A stretch of 64,000 nt of DNA. Source: Caballeronia peredens (GTDB taxonomy: Bacteria > Pseudomonadota > Gammaproteobacteria > Burkholderiales > Burkholderiaceae). The notes under the pieces are model-generated. The model made no database searches, had not been told where the DNA came from, and saw only the letters and a program-made list of their open reading frames with translations. This document shows positions 37,924 to 46,966 of the stretch, in pieces. Location of the stretch: contig FCOH02000005.1 of assembly GCA_001544595.2 (NCBI GenBank), positions 186,001 through 250,000 of the forward strand, given 5' to 3'. The position numbers and the translations under genes are program-made. Numbering within the stretch: the first letter of the stretch is position 1; the number at the start of each line of letters is the position of its first letter.

Positions 37924-37939
37924 TTCCCTTTCGAATCAT

Positions 37940-37990
37940 GGCCATGCGGACGACCGCGTGCGCATCGTTTCATCGGGGACGGCCCCGCTT
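37940..37990 (+). promoter_or_regulatory. Guanidine-II (mini-ykkC) riboswitch
   Basis: Two GC-rich hairpins with ACGR loops, the defining pattern of this class: GCGG-ACGA-CCGC (37946-37957) and GGGG-ACGG-CCCC (37975-37986), each extendable by flanking pairs. The second hairpin ends 8 bases before the AAGGGAG ribosome site of the exporter gene, fitting translational control: guanidine should free the ribosome site and switch the gene on. Confidence 0.92.
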
Positions 37991-38007
37991 TTCAAGGGAG
38001 TTGCCCG

Positions 38008-38328
38008 ATGTCCTGGATTCTTCTGTTAATTGCCGGCCTGCTCGAAGTGGCGTGGGCCGCGGGCCTCAAATCGTCCGACGGTTTTACGCGCCTGGGTCCG
38101 TCGATCTTCACGCTCATCACGGCGCTCGGCAGCTTCGTGCTTCTCGCGATGGCCATGCGCCAGTTGCCGCTCGGCACGGCCTATGCCGTCTGGACGGGCA
38201 TCGGCGCGGTCGGCGCGTTCATCTTCGGGATCGTGTTCATGGGGGAAACTCTGTCGGCGGCGCGCGTGTTCAGCGCGGTGCTGATCGTGGCGGGTCTCGT
38301 CGGGCTGAAGCTGTCGTCGGGGCACTGA
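38008..38328 (+). CDS. gdx: Guanidinium exporter (SMR family, SugE/Gdx)
   Basis: Four-helix small multidrug resistance protein of 106 residues. The essential Glu is in [11 protein letters not shown] (residue 13), and the Gdx-type opening [17 protein letters not shown] is clear. The membrane antiporter swaps guanidinium for protons. The upstream guanidine-II riboswitch independently supports this substrate over quaternary-ammonium SMR pumps. The ribosome site AAGGGAG precedes the ATG. Older annotations call it SugE. Confidence 0.94.
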   Translation: MSWILLLIAGLLEVAWAAGLKSSDGFTRLGPSIFTLITALGSFVLLAMAMRQLPLGTAYAVWTGIGAVGAFIFGIVFMGETLSAARVFSAVLIVAGLVGLKLSSGH

Positions 38329-38631
38329 ACGCGGTTCCGTCGAACACGCATCCGTTGCGCCCGCGCCACCCGGTCGTGCGCTGGCGCACCGGCTGCGGCA
38401 ATCGCGCGGTGCGTTGCTGCACCGCGTGGTTTTGGGTGGATATAATGGTCTGAGGTCATCCGGTTTTCGGCCGATTCCTACTCCGCGTAAGTTTTCGATG
38501 TATCGTCGTGGATGTAGACGGCTTCTTTCGGCATCTGCCGGAAAGACCGTCTTTTCAGCTGGCAAAATCTCCCGACAAGCGTGCCCGACAAGCGGCCAAC
38601 GCCAGCGGCAGGTAGCAACAAGGAGGCGGCA
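38329..38631 (+). promoter_or_regulatory. Intergenic region with -10 element and gdx terminator
   Basis: A TATAAT at 38441-38446 could be the -10 of the DUF4126 operon, but no good -35 was found. A terminator-like hairpin at 38516-38556 follows. No gene is supported in these 300 bases. Confidence 0.4.
38516..38556 (+). terminator. Long imperfect hairpin with T run after gdx
   Basis: AGACGG pairs with CCGTCT, and an inner TCTTTC pairs with GAAAGA after one mismatch; TTTT follows directly. It could end gdx transcripts or attenuate a transcript starting near 38450. Confidence 0.6.
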
Positions 38632-39261
38632 ATGCTTGAGTCACTTTCGCTCGCGGCGGGCCTTTCATGGGCGAGCGGGCTGCGCCTGTACCTCACCGTA
38701 TTCATCGCCGGCATGTTTCAGCGCATGGGGCTCGTCCATCTGCCGGACGCCCTCGCGGTGCTCGGCTCGCCGTGGGTGATCGGCGTCGCGGCGGTGCTCG
38801 CGATCGTCGAATTTCTCGCCGACAAGATCCCCGCCGTCGATTCTCTGTGGGACGCGGTCCACACCTTTATCCGCATTCCGGCGGGCGCCGTGCTCGCGGC
38901 CGGCTCGCTCGGCCACGCCGATCCCGCCATGCTGACCATCGCGGCGCTCGCGGGCGGCACGCTCGCCGGCGCGTCGCACTTCGCGAAGGCGGGCACGCGC
39001 GCGCTCATCAATCTGTCGCCGGAGCCGGTGTCGAACTGGGCCGCGTCGGCCACCGAGGACGTCGGCGCGCTCGCCGGCATCACGCTCGCGCTGTTCGTGC
39101 CGCTGCTGTTCCTCGTGCTCGTGCTGGTGTTTCTCGTGCTGGCGGGCTGGGCGCTGCCGCGGCTCGCGCGCGGCGTGCACGGCGGGGTGTCGCGCATGGC
39201 CAAGCACATGCTGCCCGGCACCTACACGCGCATGAACCGGCTGCGGAGCAAGCACGATTGA
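38632..39261 (+). CDS. DUF4126 membrane protein
   Basis: Inner-membrane protein of 209 residues. The ATG at 38632 has an AAGGAGG site; the 38581 ATG lies upstream of it. Hydrophobic segments cluster at about 1-35, 45-62, 85-125 and 150-180. The family sequence LSWASGLRLYLTVFIAGM is typical of DUF4126. Function is unknown. Its stop overlaps the likely TTG start of the permease gene (TTGA), so the pair is probably translated together. Confidence 0.82.
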   Translation: MLESLSLAAGLSWASGLRLYLTVFIAGMFQRMGLVHLPDALAVLGSPWVIGVAAVLAIVEFLADKIPAVDSLWDAVHTFIRIPAGAVLAAGSLGHADPAMLTIAALAGGTLAGASHFAKAGTRALINLSPEPVSNWAASATEDVGALAGITLALFVPLLFLVLVLVFLVLAGWALPRLARGVHGGVSRMAKHMLPGTYTRMNRLRSKHD

Positions 39262-41861
39262 GCACGGCAGCCAAGGACGATCCCTCTCCGCATAGCGCGA
39301 CACACAAGGCCGGCCAGACTCACCGGACGGTCCGGCTCGATTTCCTGCAGACGGTGCGCCAGGCCTGGCGCATGACCGCGCGCGACTGGCGCGCGGGCGA
39401 ACTCACGATGCTGCTGCTCGCGCTCGTGCTGGCGGTCGCGGCGCTGTCGAGCGTCGGCTTTCTCGCCGATCGCATGCGCCAGGGCCTCGCGCGCGACGGG
39501 CGTCAGATGATCGCCGCCGATTTCGTGGTGCGCGCGGACCATCCCGTCGATCCGATGTTCGCGCGCGAGGCCGAATCACTCGGCCTGCAGACGGCGGGCA
39601 CCACGATCTTCCCCAGCATGATCAGTTCGACGTCCGCGCAGCCGCTCGCGCGGCTTGCGGCGATCAAGGGCGTGACGCCCGGCTATCCGTTGCGCGGCGC
39701 GCTTCGCATCGCGCCCGGCATCGACGCCGCCGATGCGCCCGCGCACGGCATCCCGGCGCCCGGCACCGTCTGGGTCGATGCCGCCCTGCTCGATGCGCTC
39801 AAGACGAAAGTCGGCGGCACGCTGAAGGTCGGCACGCGCACGTTCACGGTCGCGGACGTCATCACGCGCGAACTCGATCGCGGCTTTTCGTTTGTGAACT
39901 TTTCGCCGCGCCTCATGATGCGCGCCGACGAAATTCCGGGCACGGGCCTGCTCGGCTACGGCAGCCGCGTCACGTACCGGCTGCTCGTCGCGGGCGCCGA
40001 CCCGCAGGTCGAGCAGTTCGCGAAGTTCGCGCGCGACAAGACCGATGGCGGCCAGCTGCGCGGCGTCGCGCTGGAGTCGCTCTCGGACGGCCAGCCGCAG
40101 GTGCGTCAGACGATCGATCGCGCGAGCCATTTCCTCACGCTCGTGTCGCTCTTGACGGCGCTGCTCGCGGCGGTCGCGATCGCGATGGCCGCGCATCGTT
40201 TCGCGCGGCGTCATCTGGACGGCTGCGCGGCGATGCGCTGTCTCGGCGTCAGCCAGCGCACGCTGCGCGCGCTGTTCCTGAACGAATTCGTCGCGATCGG
40301 CCTGATCGGCAGCGTGGCGGGCGTCGTGCTCGGTTTCGGCGGCCATCTGGTGCTACTGAACTGGCTCGGCTCGCTCGTCGATGTCGAGCTGCCGCAGCCC
40401 AGTGTCTGGCCGGCGCTGCAGGGCATCGCGATGGGCCTCGTGCTGCTGCTCGGCTTCGCGCTGCCGCCGCTTTTGCCGATCACGCGCGTGCCGCCGGTGC
40501 ACGTGATTCGCCGCGAACTCGGCGACGCGCAGCGCGTCGCGTACGCGGCCTATGGCGCAGGCGTGCTGCTGTTCGCGGCGTTGCTGATCGTCGCGGCGGG
40601 CGAACTGAAGCTCGGCGGCATCGTCGCGGGCGGATTCGCGGCCGGCCTGCTCGTGTTCGGCGCGATCGCGCGCGTCGCGCTCTGGGCGGCGGCGCGCTTC
40701 GTGCGACGCGAGCGCAGCGCGGCGGGCGTCGGCTGGCGTTACGCGCTCGCGTCGCTGGAGCGGCGCAGCGGGTCGAGCGCGCTGCAGATCACGGCGCTCG
40801 GCATCGGCCTCATGTGCCTGCTGCTCATCGGCATGACGCGCAACGATCTCATCAAGGGCTGGCGCGACGCCACGCCGCCGGATGCGCCGAACCAGTTCCT
40901 GATCGACATCCAGCCGGATCAGCGCGCGGGCGTGCTCGACTATCTGCACGCGAACGGCCAGCCCGACGCCGCGCTCTCGCCGATGGTGCGCGCGCGGCTC
41001 GTCGCGATCAACGGCCATCCGGTGAATCCGGACGATTACGACAAAGCCGACGCGAAGCGCCTGGTCGATCGCGAATTCAATCTGTCATACACGACCGCGC
41101 TGCCGGGCGACAACCGCGTGACGCAAGGCAGATGGTTCGGCACGGATGCGAAGCCGCAGGTGTCGATCGAGGAGGGCATCGCGAAGACGATCCGCGTGAA
41201 GCTGGGCGACACGCTGCGCTTCGATATCGCGGGGCTACCGGTCGAGGCGCCGGTGACGAGCGTGCGCAAGGTCGACTGGAATTCGTTCAAGGTCAACTTT
41301 TTCGTGCTGATGCCGCCCGACGCGCTTGCCGATCTTCCGGCTACGTTCATCACGAGCTTTCATCTGCCCGAGAGCGGGCAGCGCATGATCGACGGGTTGG
41401 TCGCGGGCTATCCGAACGTGACTGCCATCGACGTCGCGCCGATTCTCGCGCAGATTCATCGCACGCTCGCGCAGGTGATCGGCGCGGTGCAGTTCCTGTT
41501 CCTCTTCACGCTCGCGGCGGGCGTGCTCGTGCTGTATGCGGCGCTCGCCGGCACGCGCGACGAACGCGTGCGCGAGTCGGCGCTGCTGCGCGCGCTGGGT
41601 GCGTCGCACAGGCAGGTGCGCTCGGTGCAGGTGGCGGAGTTCGTCGCGGTGGGCGCGCTGTCCGGCCTGATGGCGGCGCTCGGCGCGCAGGGCATCGGCT
41701 ATGTGCTCGCGGCGCGCGTGTTCGAGTTTCATATCGATTTCAATCCGTGGCTGGTGCCGGCGGGCATCGTCGCGGGCATCGTGTGCGCGGGCCTGAGCGG
41801 CTGGCTCAGCCTGAGACGCGTGCTGGCGCGCCCCGCATTGCAATCCCTGCGCGATGCGTAG
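39258..41861 (+). CDS. FtsX-like ABC transporter permease (YbbP type)
   Basis: Large permease of about 867 residues with two FtsX-type four-helix blocks and big periplasmic domains. TM1 is at about 50-70; the first block is around 290-400 and the second around 735-855 (VQFLFLFTLAAGVLVLYAAL, ALLRALGASHRQVR). The start is uncertain: TTG 39258 overlaps the DUF4126 stop and keeps the cytoplasmic lead FLQTVRQAWRMTARDWRAGEL; ATG 39372 would cut it. YbbP-type permeases normally pair with a YbbA-like ATPase, but none is adjacent here. Probably lipid or hydrophobic substrate traffic. Confidence 0.82.
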   Translation: MSTAAKDDPSPHSATHKAGQTHRTVRLDFLQTVRQAWRMTARDWRAGELTMLLLALVLAVAALSSVGFLADRMRQGLARDGRQMIAADFVVRADHPVDPMFAREAESLGLQTAGTTIFPSMISSTSAQPLARLAAIKGVTPGYPLRGALRIAPGIDAADAPAHGIPAPGTVWVDAALLDALKTKVGGTLKVGTRTFTVADVITRELDRGFSFVNFSPRLMMRADEIPGTGLLGYGSRVTYRLLVAGADPQVEQFAKFARDKTDGGQLRGVALESLSDGQPQVRQTIDRASHFLTLVSLLTALLAAVAIAMAAHRFARRHLDGCAAMRCLGVSQRTLRALFLNEFVAIGLIGSVAGVVLGFGGHLVLLNWLGSLVDVELPQPSVWPALQGIAMGLVLLLGFALPPLLPITRVPPVHVIRRELGDAQRVAYAAYGAGVLLFAALLIVAAGELKLGGIVAGGFAAGLLVFGAIARVALWAAARFVRRERSAAGVGWRYALASLERRSGSSALQITALGIGLMCLLLIGMTRNDLIKGWRDATPPDAPNQFLIDIQPDQRAGVLDYLHANGQPDAALSPMVRARLVAINGHPVNPDDYDKADAKRLVDREFNLSYTTALPGDNRVTQGRWFGTDAKPQVSIEEGIAKTIRVKLGDTLRFDIAGLPVEAPVTSVRKVDWNSFKVNFFVLMPPDALADLPATFITSFHLPESGQRMIDGLVAGYPNVTAIDVAPILAQIHRTLAQVIGAVQFLFLFTLAAGVLVLYAALAGTRDERVRESALLRALGASHRQVRSVQVAEFVAVGALSGLMAALGAQGIGYVLAARVFEFHIDFNPWLVPAGIVAGIVCAGLSGWLSLRRVLARPALQSLRDA

Positions 41862-41881
41862 TTTTTTGTCGCTTTTCATTC

Positions 41882-42304
41882 ATGACCGAAGTCAATTCCC
41901 CCATTCCCGACGATGAAGTCCAGCAGCCGAGCGCCTTCGAGCTGATCGGCGGCGAGGAGCGCGTGCGCGCGCTCGTCGACCGTTTCTACGACCTGATGGA
42001 TCTCGAGCCCGAATTCGCGGGCATCCGCGCGCTGCATCCGCCGACGCTCGACAATTCCCGCAACAAGACGTTCTGGTTCCTGTGCGGCTGGATGGGCGGC
42101 CCGGATCATTACATCAGCCGCTTCGGGCATCCGCGTCTGCGGGCGCGGCATCTGCCGTTCGCGATCGCATCGGGCGAGCGCGACCAGTGGCTGCGCTGCA
42201 TGGCGTGGGCGATGGAGGACATCGGCGTCGACGACGCGTTGCGCGAGCGCCTGCTGACGTCCTTCTTCGATACCGCCGACTGGATGCGCAACCGTCCCGG
42301 TTGA
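41882..42304 (+). CDS. Group II truncated haemoglobin
   Basis: Haem protein of 140 residues with the 2-on-2 globin layout: FELIGGEERVRALVDRFYDLMD at the N-terminus, FWFLCGWMGGPDHYISRFGHPRLRARHLPF around the distal and proximal haem pocket (proximal His in RARHLPF), and a WxxCMxWAMxD helix. Likely O2 or NO handling. It starts 20 bp after the permease stop, so it may share that transcript. Confidence 0.87.
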   Translation: MTEVNSPIPDDEVQQPSAFELIGGEERVRALVDRFYDLMDLEPEFAGIRALHPPTLDNSRNKTFWFLCGWMGGPDHYISRFGHPRLRARHLPFAIASGERDQWLRCMAWAMEDIGVDDALRERLLTSFFDTADWMRNRPG

Positions 42305-42430
42305 ATCGCTTCGTTTTGTATCGGTTCGACGGGTGCGGGTGTGCTGCATCATGTCCGCTCGAAGGCGCGCCGGCGGCTACCCGGAACCGCGAAGCGCCCG
42401 TTCTCCGCATACAGCCAGGAAGTACGAACC

Positions 42431-43162
42431 ATGAGCACACGCGCACTCTTTCGCGAAGACGCCTATCTGACGCACTGTGACGCGAGCGTCACCGCCATCG
42501 ACGAGCAGGGCATCCATCTCGATCAGACCGTCTTCTATCCGCTGGGCGGCGGACAGGCGGGCGACGCGGGCACGCTCACGCTCGCGGACGGCACGGTCAT
42601 CGCGATCGCCGACACGCGCAAGGCGAAATTCGAGGGCGCCACGCCCGACGACGCCGTGCACGTGCCCGCGCCCGGCCAGGAAGCGGCGCTGGCGAAGCTC
42701 GCGACCGGCGCGAAAGTGCGCGCGGAAATCGACTGGGAGCGGCGTTACCGGCATATGCGGCTGCACACGGCGAGCCATCTGATCTGCGCGGTGCTGCCGT
42801 ATCCGGTGGACGGCTGCAGCATCACGAGCGAATACGCGCGTCTCGATCTGGCGACAGTCGAGCCGATCGAGCGCGAAATCGTGGAAGCGAAGCTGAGCGA
42901 ACTGGTCGGCGGCGCGCATGCGGTGAGCACCGAATGGATCACCGACGACGAGATGACCGCGCGCCCCGAACTCGTGCGCACGATGAGCGTGAAGCCGCCG
43001 ATGGGCCTCGGCCGCGTGCGCCTGTTGCGCATCGACGACGTGGACCTGCAGCCGTGCGGCGGCACGCATGTGCGCAACACGGGCGAGATCGGCGGCTTGC
43101 GCATCGCGAAGCTGGAGAAGAAGAGCGCGCGCACGCGGCGGCTGGTGCTGGAACTGGCGTGA
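42431..43162 (+). CDS. AlaX-type alanyl-tRNA editing protein
   Basis: Free-standing editing domain of 243 residues that hydrolyses mischarged Ser- or Gly-tRNA-Ala. The zinc/active-site motifs HTASH (112-116) and CGGTH (209-213) are intact, and the Gly-rich YPLGGGQAGD motif is at 37-46. The start at ATG 42431 fits family length; the frame from 42341 includes unconserved sequence. Its stop overlaps the DUF924 start by 4 bp (GTGA). Confidence 0.92.
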   Translation: MSTRALFREDAYLTHCDASVTAIDEQGIHLDQTVFYPLGGGQAGDAGTLTLADGTVIAIADTRKAKFEGATPDDAVHVPAPGQEAALAKLATGAKVRAEIDWERRYRHMRLHTASHLICAVLPYPVDGCSITSEYARLDLATVEPIEREIVEAKLSELVGGAHAVSTEWITDDEMTARPELVRTMSVKPPMGLGRVRLLRIDDVDLQPCGGTHVRNTGEIGGLRIAKLEKKSARTRRLVLELA

Positions 43163-43755
43163 GCCCGCAAGAGGACATCGACCCGCGCGCGCGGGAGATT
43201 CTCGATCTCTGGTTCGGCGCGCCGGGTTCGCCCGAGTTCGGCACGGAGCGCAAGCTCTGGTGGAAGAAGAAGCGCACTTTCGATTCGCTGCTGACCGAAC
43301 GCTTCGCCGCGTTGCTCGAAACCGCGCACGCGGGCGGCTTGCGGGAGTGGGAGCGCGCGCCGCTCGCCACGCTCGCGCTGATCGTCCTGCTCGATCAGTT
43401 TTCGCGCAATTGCTTCCGCAACACGCCGCGCGCCTTTGCGGGCGATGCCCGCGCGCTGGCGCTCGCGCGCTCGCTGGTCGAGCGCGGCGACGATCTTCGC
43501 CTGCCCGGCGCCTATCACCGCGCGTTCGCGTATATGCCTTTCGAGCACGACGAATCGATGCAAAGCCAGCGCGAGTCCGTGCGTCTCTTCGGAAAACTAA
43601 AGGACGAAACGAGCGTCATCTCTTTTTACGAATCGGCGCTGGAGCATGCGGAGGTCATCGGGCGGTTCGGGCGCTTTCCGCATCGCAATCGCATTCTCGG
43701 GCGCGAGACGACGCCTGAAGAGGAAGCGTGGCTGGCCGAGCACGGCGGTTTTTGA
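43159..43755 (+). CDS. DUF924 family protein
   Basis: Protein of 198 residues starting at GTG 43159, coupled to the AlaX stop. Characteristic stretches are ILDLWFG, WWKKKRTFD, ALIVLLDQFSRNCFRNTPRAFAGD and HRAFAYMPFEHDES. The fold is helical and repeat-like in this family; biochemical function is not known. Adjacency to AlaX suggests only co-expression. Confidence 0.88.
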   Translation: MSPQEDIDPRAREILDLWFGAPGSPEFGTERKLWWKKKRTFDSLLTERFAALLETAHAGGLREWERAPLATLALIVLLDQFSRNCFRNTPRAFAGDARALALARSLVERGDDLRLPGAYHRAFAYMPFEHDESMQSQRESVRLFGKLKDETSVISFYESALEHAEVIGRFGRFPHRNRILGRETTPEEEAWLAEHGGF

Positions 43756-43866
43756 GCAATCGATATTTCGGAATAAACCGCTATACGCGATGCATGGTGT
43801 TGGATAGCCTCTGCTGTCCAGCGGCGCGGGCAAAAGCTCGTGACGGCCACACGAAAAATAACCACC

Positions 43867-44757
43867 ATGCCTCACAACCGCTTCAATCGCATCACGATCG
43901 TCTCCGTCACCGGTTTGCCCGACGCACGCAGCGCGGCCGCCGCGCTCGCCGTGAGCCTGCGCAACATGCCCGGTGCGCGCGCGCTGTTGTGCAGCCCGGT
44001 GGCTCCGGCAAATCTGCCTCCGGACATCGTTCATGTCCCGATCACGCCGCTGAGCTATCTCGAATACAGCTGGTTCATCCTGTTCGCGCTCTGGCGCGTG
44101 ATCGAAACCGATTACGCGCTCATCGTGCAGGACGACGGCTGGGTGCTGGACGGCGCCAACTGGCGCGACGAATACTTCGAGTACGACTACATCGGCGCGC
44201 CCTGTCATCACGCTTGGGTCGAAACACCCGAAGGCGAGGAGCTCATGGAGAGCTTTTCCTGGTACGGGTTTCTGGATCGACCCGAATACAAGGTCAAGGA
44301 GGTTCAGAACGGCGGGTTCAGCTTGCGCAGCCGGCGTCTGCTGCGGGCTTTCGTCGATCATCCGCACATCAGAGTCCGGCTTCCGCTGCCGGAAGTCTCG
44401 GGCGATCCCTTAGGGCTGCACTGGACCAGCGGCGAAACCAACGAAGATGTGCAACTCGCGCTGATACTGCGTCCGCAGCTCGAAGCCGTCGGCATGCGGT
44501 TTGCACCGATTGGACTTGCACTGCAATTCTCAATGGAAGACGGCGGTACGCCTCATCAGGGAATGGATTTGATGCGATTGTTCGGCCATCACGGCAGTTG
44601 GCGGCATCTGGTGAGCGCGGACCCGCCGACGATACGTCACGGGTTTTCGCGGGCCGAAGTGGAGAGCCACCCAACGGAGCGGGCGCTGGTGTACACGCTG
44701 TGGGTACGTGGATATCGCATCGAATTCGCACCGGCTGAGCAGGGCGGCGAGGCGTGA
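43867..44757 (+). CDS. DUF5672 family protein (glycosyltransferase-like)
   Basis: Protein of 296 residues starting at ATG 43867. The segment VIETDYALIVQDDGWVLDGANW contains a DxD-like acidic pair, and YDYIGAP, VQNGGFSLRSRRLL and NEDV follow; these are the core DUF5672 motifs and resemble GT-A glycosyltransferases. No membrane segment. The sugar donor and acceptor are unknown. A terminator-like hairpin follows. Confidence 0.83.
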   Translation: MPHNRFNRITIVSVTGLPDARSAAAALAVSLRNMPGARALLCSPVAPANLPPDIVHVPITPLSYLEYSWFILFALWRVIETDYALIVQDDGWVLDGANWRDEYFEYDYIGAPCHHAWVETPEGEELMESFSWYGFLDRPEYKVKEVQNGGFSLRSRRLLRAFVDHPHIRVRLPLPEVSGDPLGLHWTSGETNEDVQLALILRPQLEAVGMRFAPIGLALQFSMEDGGTPHQGMDLMRLFGHHGSWRHLVSADPPTIRHGFSRAEVESHPTERALVYTLWVRGYRIEFAPAEQGGEA

Positions 44758-44815
44758 TTCGGGTCCTTTTTCGGCCGCTTCGCTGGACGACGAACGCCGC
44801 TTTCGCTGAACTCTG

Positions 44816-44837
44816 AAAGCCGCCCGAACGCGGCTTT
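44816..44837. terminator. Short hairpin between convergent DUF5672 and SDR genes
   Basis: AAAGCCGC pairs with GCGGCTTT around a 6-base loop. The stem is symmetrical, with A and T at its ends, so it may serve both convergent genes, but the T run is short. Confidence 0.5.
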
Positions 44838-44860
44838 CGGCCCAGTGTTGTCCGGCGCGC

Positions 44861-45607
44861 CTAGCGTCCGCCCGTCACATCCAGGATCGCGCCCGTCACG
44901 TACGACGACGCATCCGAGAGCAGCCACACGATCGATTCGCCGACTTCATCCGCCGTGCCGGGCCGGCCGATCGGCGTCTGCACGCCGAGCGTCTGCGCGC
45001 GGTCGGGCTTGCCGCCGCTCGCATGAATCTCGGTCTCGATCAGACCTGGCCGGATGGCGTTCACGCGCACGCCGTCGCGCCCGAGTTCCTTCGAGAGCCC
45101 GATGGTCAGCGTATCGATCGCGCCTTTGGATCCCGCGTAATCGACATATTCGCCCGGGCCGCCCAGCCGCGCCGCCGCCGACGACACATTCACGAGCGAC
45201 CCGCCCCGGCCGCCGCGCGAGGTCGACATGCGTCGCGCCGCCTCGCGCGCGCACAAATAGGCGCCGAGTACGTTGATGTCGAAGATGCGCTTCATGCGCG
45301 CGATATCCATGTCCGCGAGCGCCGAGCCGGGCGCGACGATGCCCGCGTTGTTCACGACGCCGTCGAGCTTGCCGAAGGCTTTTTCGGTGGCGTCGAACAT
45401 TGCGATGAGCGCGGCTTCGTCGCTGACATCGCCTTCGATCGCGATTGCGCGGCCGCCCGCGGCAATAACCGCGGCGACGGTTTCATCGGCGGCCGCTGCG
45501 TTCGACGCATAGTTCACGCCGACGGACCAGCCGCGCTTTCCCGCCAGCACGGCAGCCGAGCGGCCGATGCCGCGGCTCCCGCCGGTGATCAGGATGACTT
45601 TGGGCAT
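44861..45607 (-). CDS. SDR-family oxidoreductase
   Basis: NAD(P)-dependent short-chain dehydrogenase of 248 residues. The cofactor motif TGGSRGIG is at 8-15, NNAG at about 87-90, the catalytic Ser in NVSSAAARLGG and the YxxxK in YVDYAGSKGA; the C-terminus TGAILDVTGGR is typical. The start at 45607 follows AGGGA. It resembles glucose-1-dehydrogenase/FabG-like enzymes; the substrate cannot be assigned. It is the last gene of the TetR-LOG-SDR run. Confidence 0.9.
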   Translation of the reverse strand: MPKVILITGGSRGIGRSAAVLAGKRGWSVGVNYASNAAAADETVAAVIAAGGRAIAIEGDVSDEAALIAMFDATEKAFGKLDGVVNNAGIVAPGSALADMDIARMKRIFDINVLGAYLCAREAARRMSTSRGGRGGSLVNVSSAAARLGGPGEYVDYAGSKGAIDTLTIGLSKELGRDGVRVNAIRPGLIETEIHASGGKPDRAQTLGVQTPIGRPGTADEVGESIVWLLSDASSYVTGAILDVTGGR

Positions 45608-45635
45608 CGAACGGATTTCCCTGGAAAGTTGAACT

Positions 45636-46220
45636 TCAGACGGCGTCGCGCTTTTCGGTCCACTTGTCGTGCGCAGGCGGAACGTAGGCGGCAAGCCTCG
45701 CGATCATCTCGTCGGGTTCCGCGGCGACCTGAATGTAATCCAGATACGGCGCGCGCATGAAACCTTCCTCGACGGTATGACGCAGCATCGTCATGAGCGG
45801 ATCGTAGTAGCCGTTCACGTCGAGCAGGCCGACGGGCTTCTGGTGATAGCCGAGCTGGGCCCACGTGTAGACCTCGAAGAACTCCTCGAACGTGCCGACG
45901 CCGCCGGGCATCGCGACGAACGCGTCGGCGAGATCCGCCATCTTCTTCTTGCGCTCGTGCATGTCGGGCACGACGTGCAGTTCCGTGAGATCGGTATGGC
46001 CCACTTCCTTCGCGAGCAGCAATTCGGGAATCACGCCGACCGCGCGTCCGCCCGCGGCGAGCACTTCATCGGCGATGAGTCCCATCAGGCCGACGCGGCC
46101 GCCGCCGTAGACGAGCGAGAGATCGTTCTGCACCAGCGCGCGGCCGAACGCCTTGGCCGCTTCGGCATAGACGGGACGGGCTCCGGTCGCGGAGCCGCAA
46201 TAGACACACACTGCTTTCAT
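45636..46220 (-). CDS. LOG-family cytokinin riboside 5'-phosphate phosphoribohydrolase
   Basis: Lysine-decarboxylase-like (LOG) protein of 194 residues with the family motifs VYCGSATG, LVYGGGRVGLMG and MPGGVGTFEEFFE. LOG enzymes release free cytokinin bases from nucleotide precursors or act as general nucleotide hydrolases. ATG 46220 (AAGGA upstream) is preferred to a TTG two codons earlier. It lies 2 bp after the TetR stop, so the two are probably co-transcribed. Confidence 0.9.
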   Translation of the reverse strand: MKAVCVYCGSATGARPVYAEAAKAFGRALVQNDLSLVYGGGRVGLMGLIADEVLAAGGRAVGVIPELLLAKEVGHTDLTELHVVPDMHERKKKMADLADAFVAMPGGVGTFEEFFEVYTWAQLGYHQKPVGLLDVNGYYDPLMTMLRHTVEEGFMRAPYLDYIQVAAEPDEMIARLAAYVPPAHDKWTEKRDAV

Positions 46221-46222
46221 AC

Positions 46223-46966
46223 TCAAGAGTCCTTTGTTTCGTTCTTCGCGCCGGCCGGGTTTCCCGTCTGCGCATCCTCGCGCGGCGGCAGGAAGTCGGC
46301 ATACTGACGCTTCGGCAGTTTACCGGAGACGAGGTCGTCGAAGAGCTGGCGCGAGCGCCCGCGCAGATACGGCGCCATGATCGAGATGATGTGCAGGCTC
46401 GCCTGATGCAGTTCCGCGCGGATCGCTTCCTGATCGTTGTACTTGCGCGGATTCATCACGTACTGATACGAGAGCCAGTACGTCGCGATCACGCCCATGT
46501 TGGTGGCGATCACCTTGATCTCGTCGGGCGTGGCGACCATTTCCTGATCGGCGACGAGCGCCTCGCACAACTGGCTCGCGAAATGAACCTTGTGCGTGAT
46601 GATCTGCTTGAAGTGCGTTTCGAGCGTGCGGTTGCGCGCGAGCAGGTCGTTCAGGTCGCGATAGAGAAAGCGGTAAGTCCAGAGGAAATCCGCCATGTAC
46701 TGCAGATACGACCACATTTCGTCGATCGTCGGACGATGGTCGTCCGGAAAGCGCAGCCGCTTCTGAATCTGCTGCTCGAACTGCGCGAAGATACTGTTGA
46801 TGATGTCGTCTTTGTTGCGGAAATGGTAGTACAGGTTGCCTGGACTGATTTCCATCTCCTCGGCGATCGTCGTCGTGGTGACGTTCGGCTCGCCGATATC
46901 GTTGAACAACTTCAGCGACAGCTCGAGTATCCGTTCGCGGGTGCGGCGGGGTGGTTTGGCTTCCAT
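46223..46966 (-). CDS. TetR-family transcriptional regulator
   Basis: Repressor of 247 residues with an N-terminal helix-turn-helix (about 8-58: RTRERILELSLKLFNDIG...TTIAEEMEISPGNLYYHFRNKDDII) and a long C-terminal ligand domain. ATG 46966 is chosen; the frame upstream to 47077 is non-conserved. It heads the run into LOG and SDR genes, so autoregulation of that set is plausible. The ligand is unknown. Confidence 0.88.
   Translation of the reverse strand: MEAKPPRRTRERILELSLKLFNDIGEPNVTTTTIAEEMEISPGNLYYHFRNKDDIINSIFAQFEQQIQKRLRFPDDHRPTIDEMWSYLQYMADFLWTYRFLYRDLNDLLARNRTLETHFKQIITHKVHFASQLCEALVADQEMVATPDEIKVIATNMGVIATYWLSYQYVMNPRKYNDQEAIRAELHQASLHIISIMAPYLRGRSRQLFDDLVSGKLPKRQYADFLPPREDAQTGNPAGAKNETKDS

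Noticed and set aside
37744..37930. FNR/ANR site for the cydAB promoter
   Set aside because: Searched for TTGAT-N4-ATCAA; nothing close was found.
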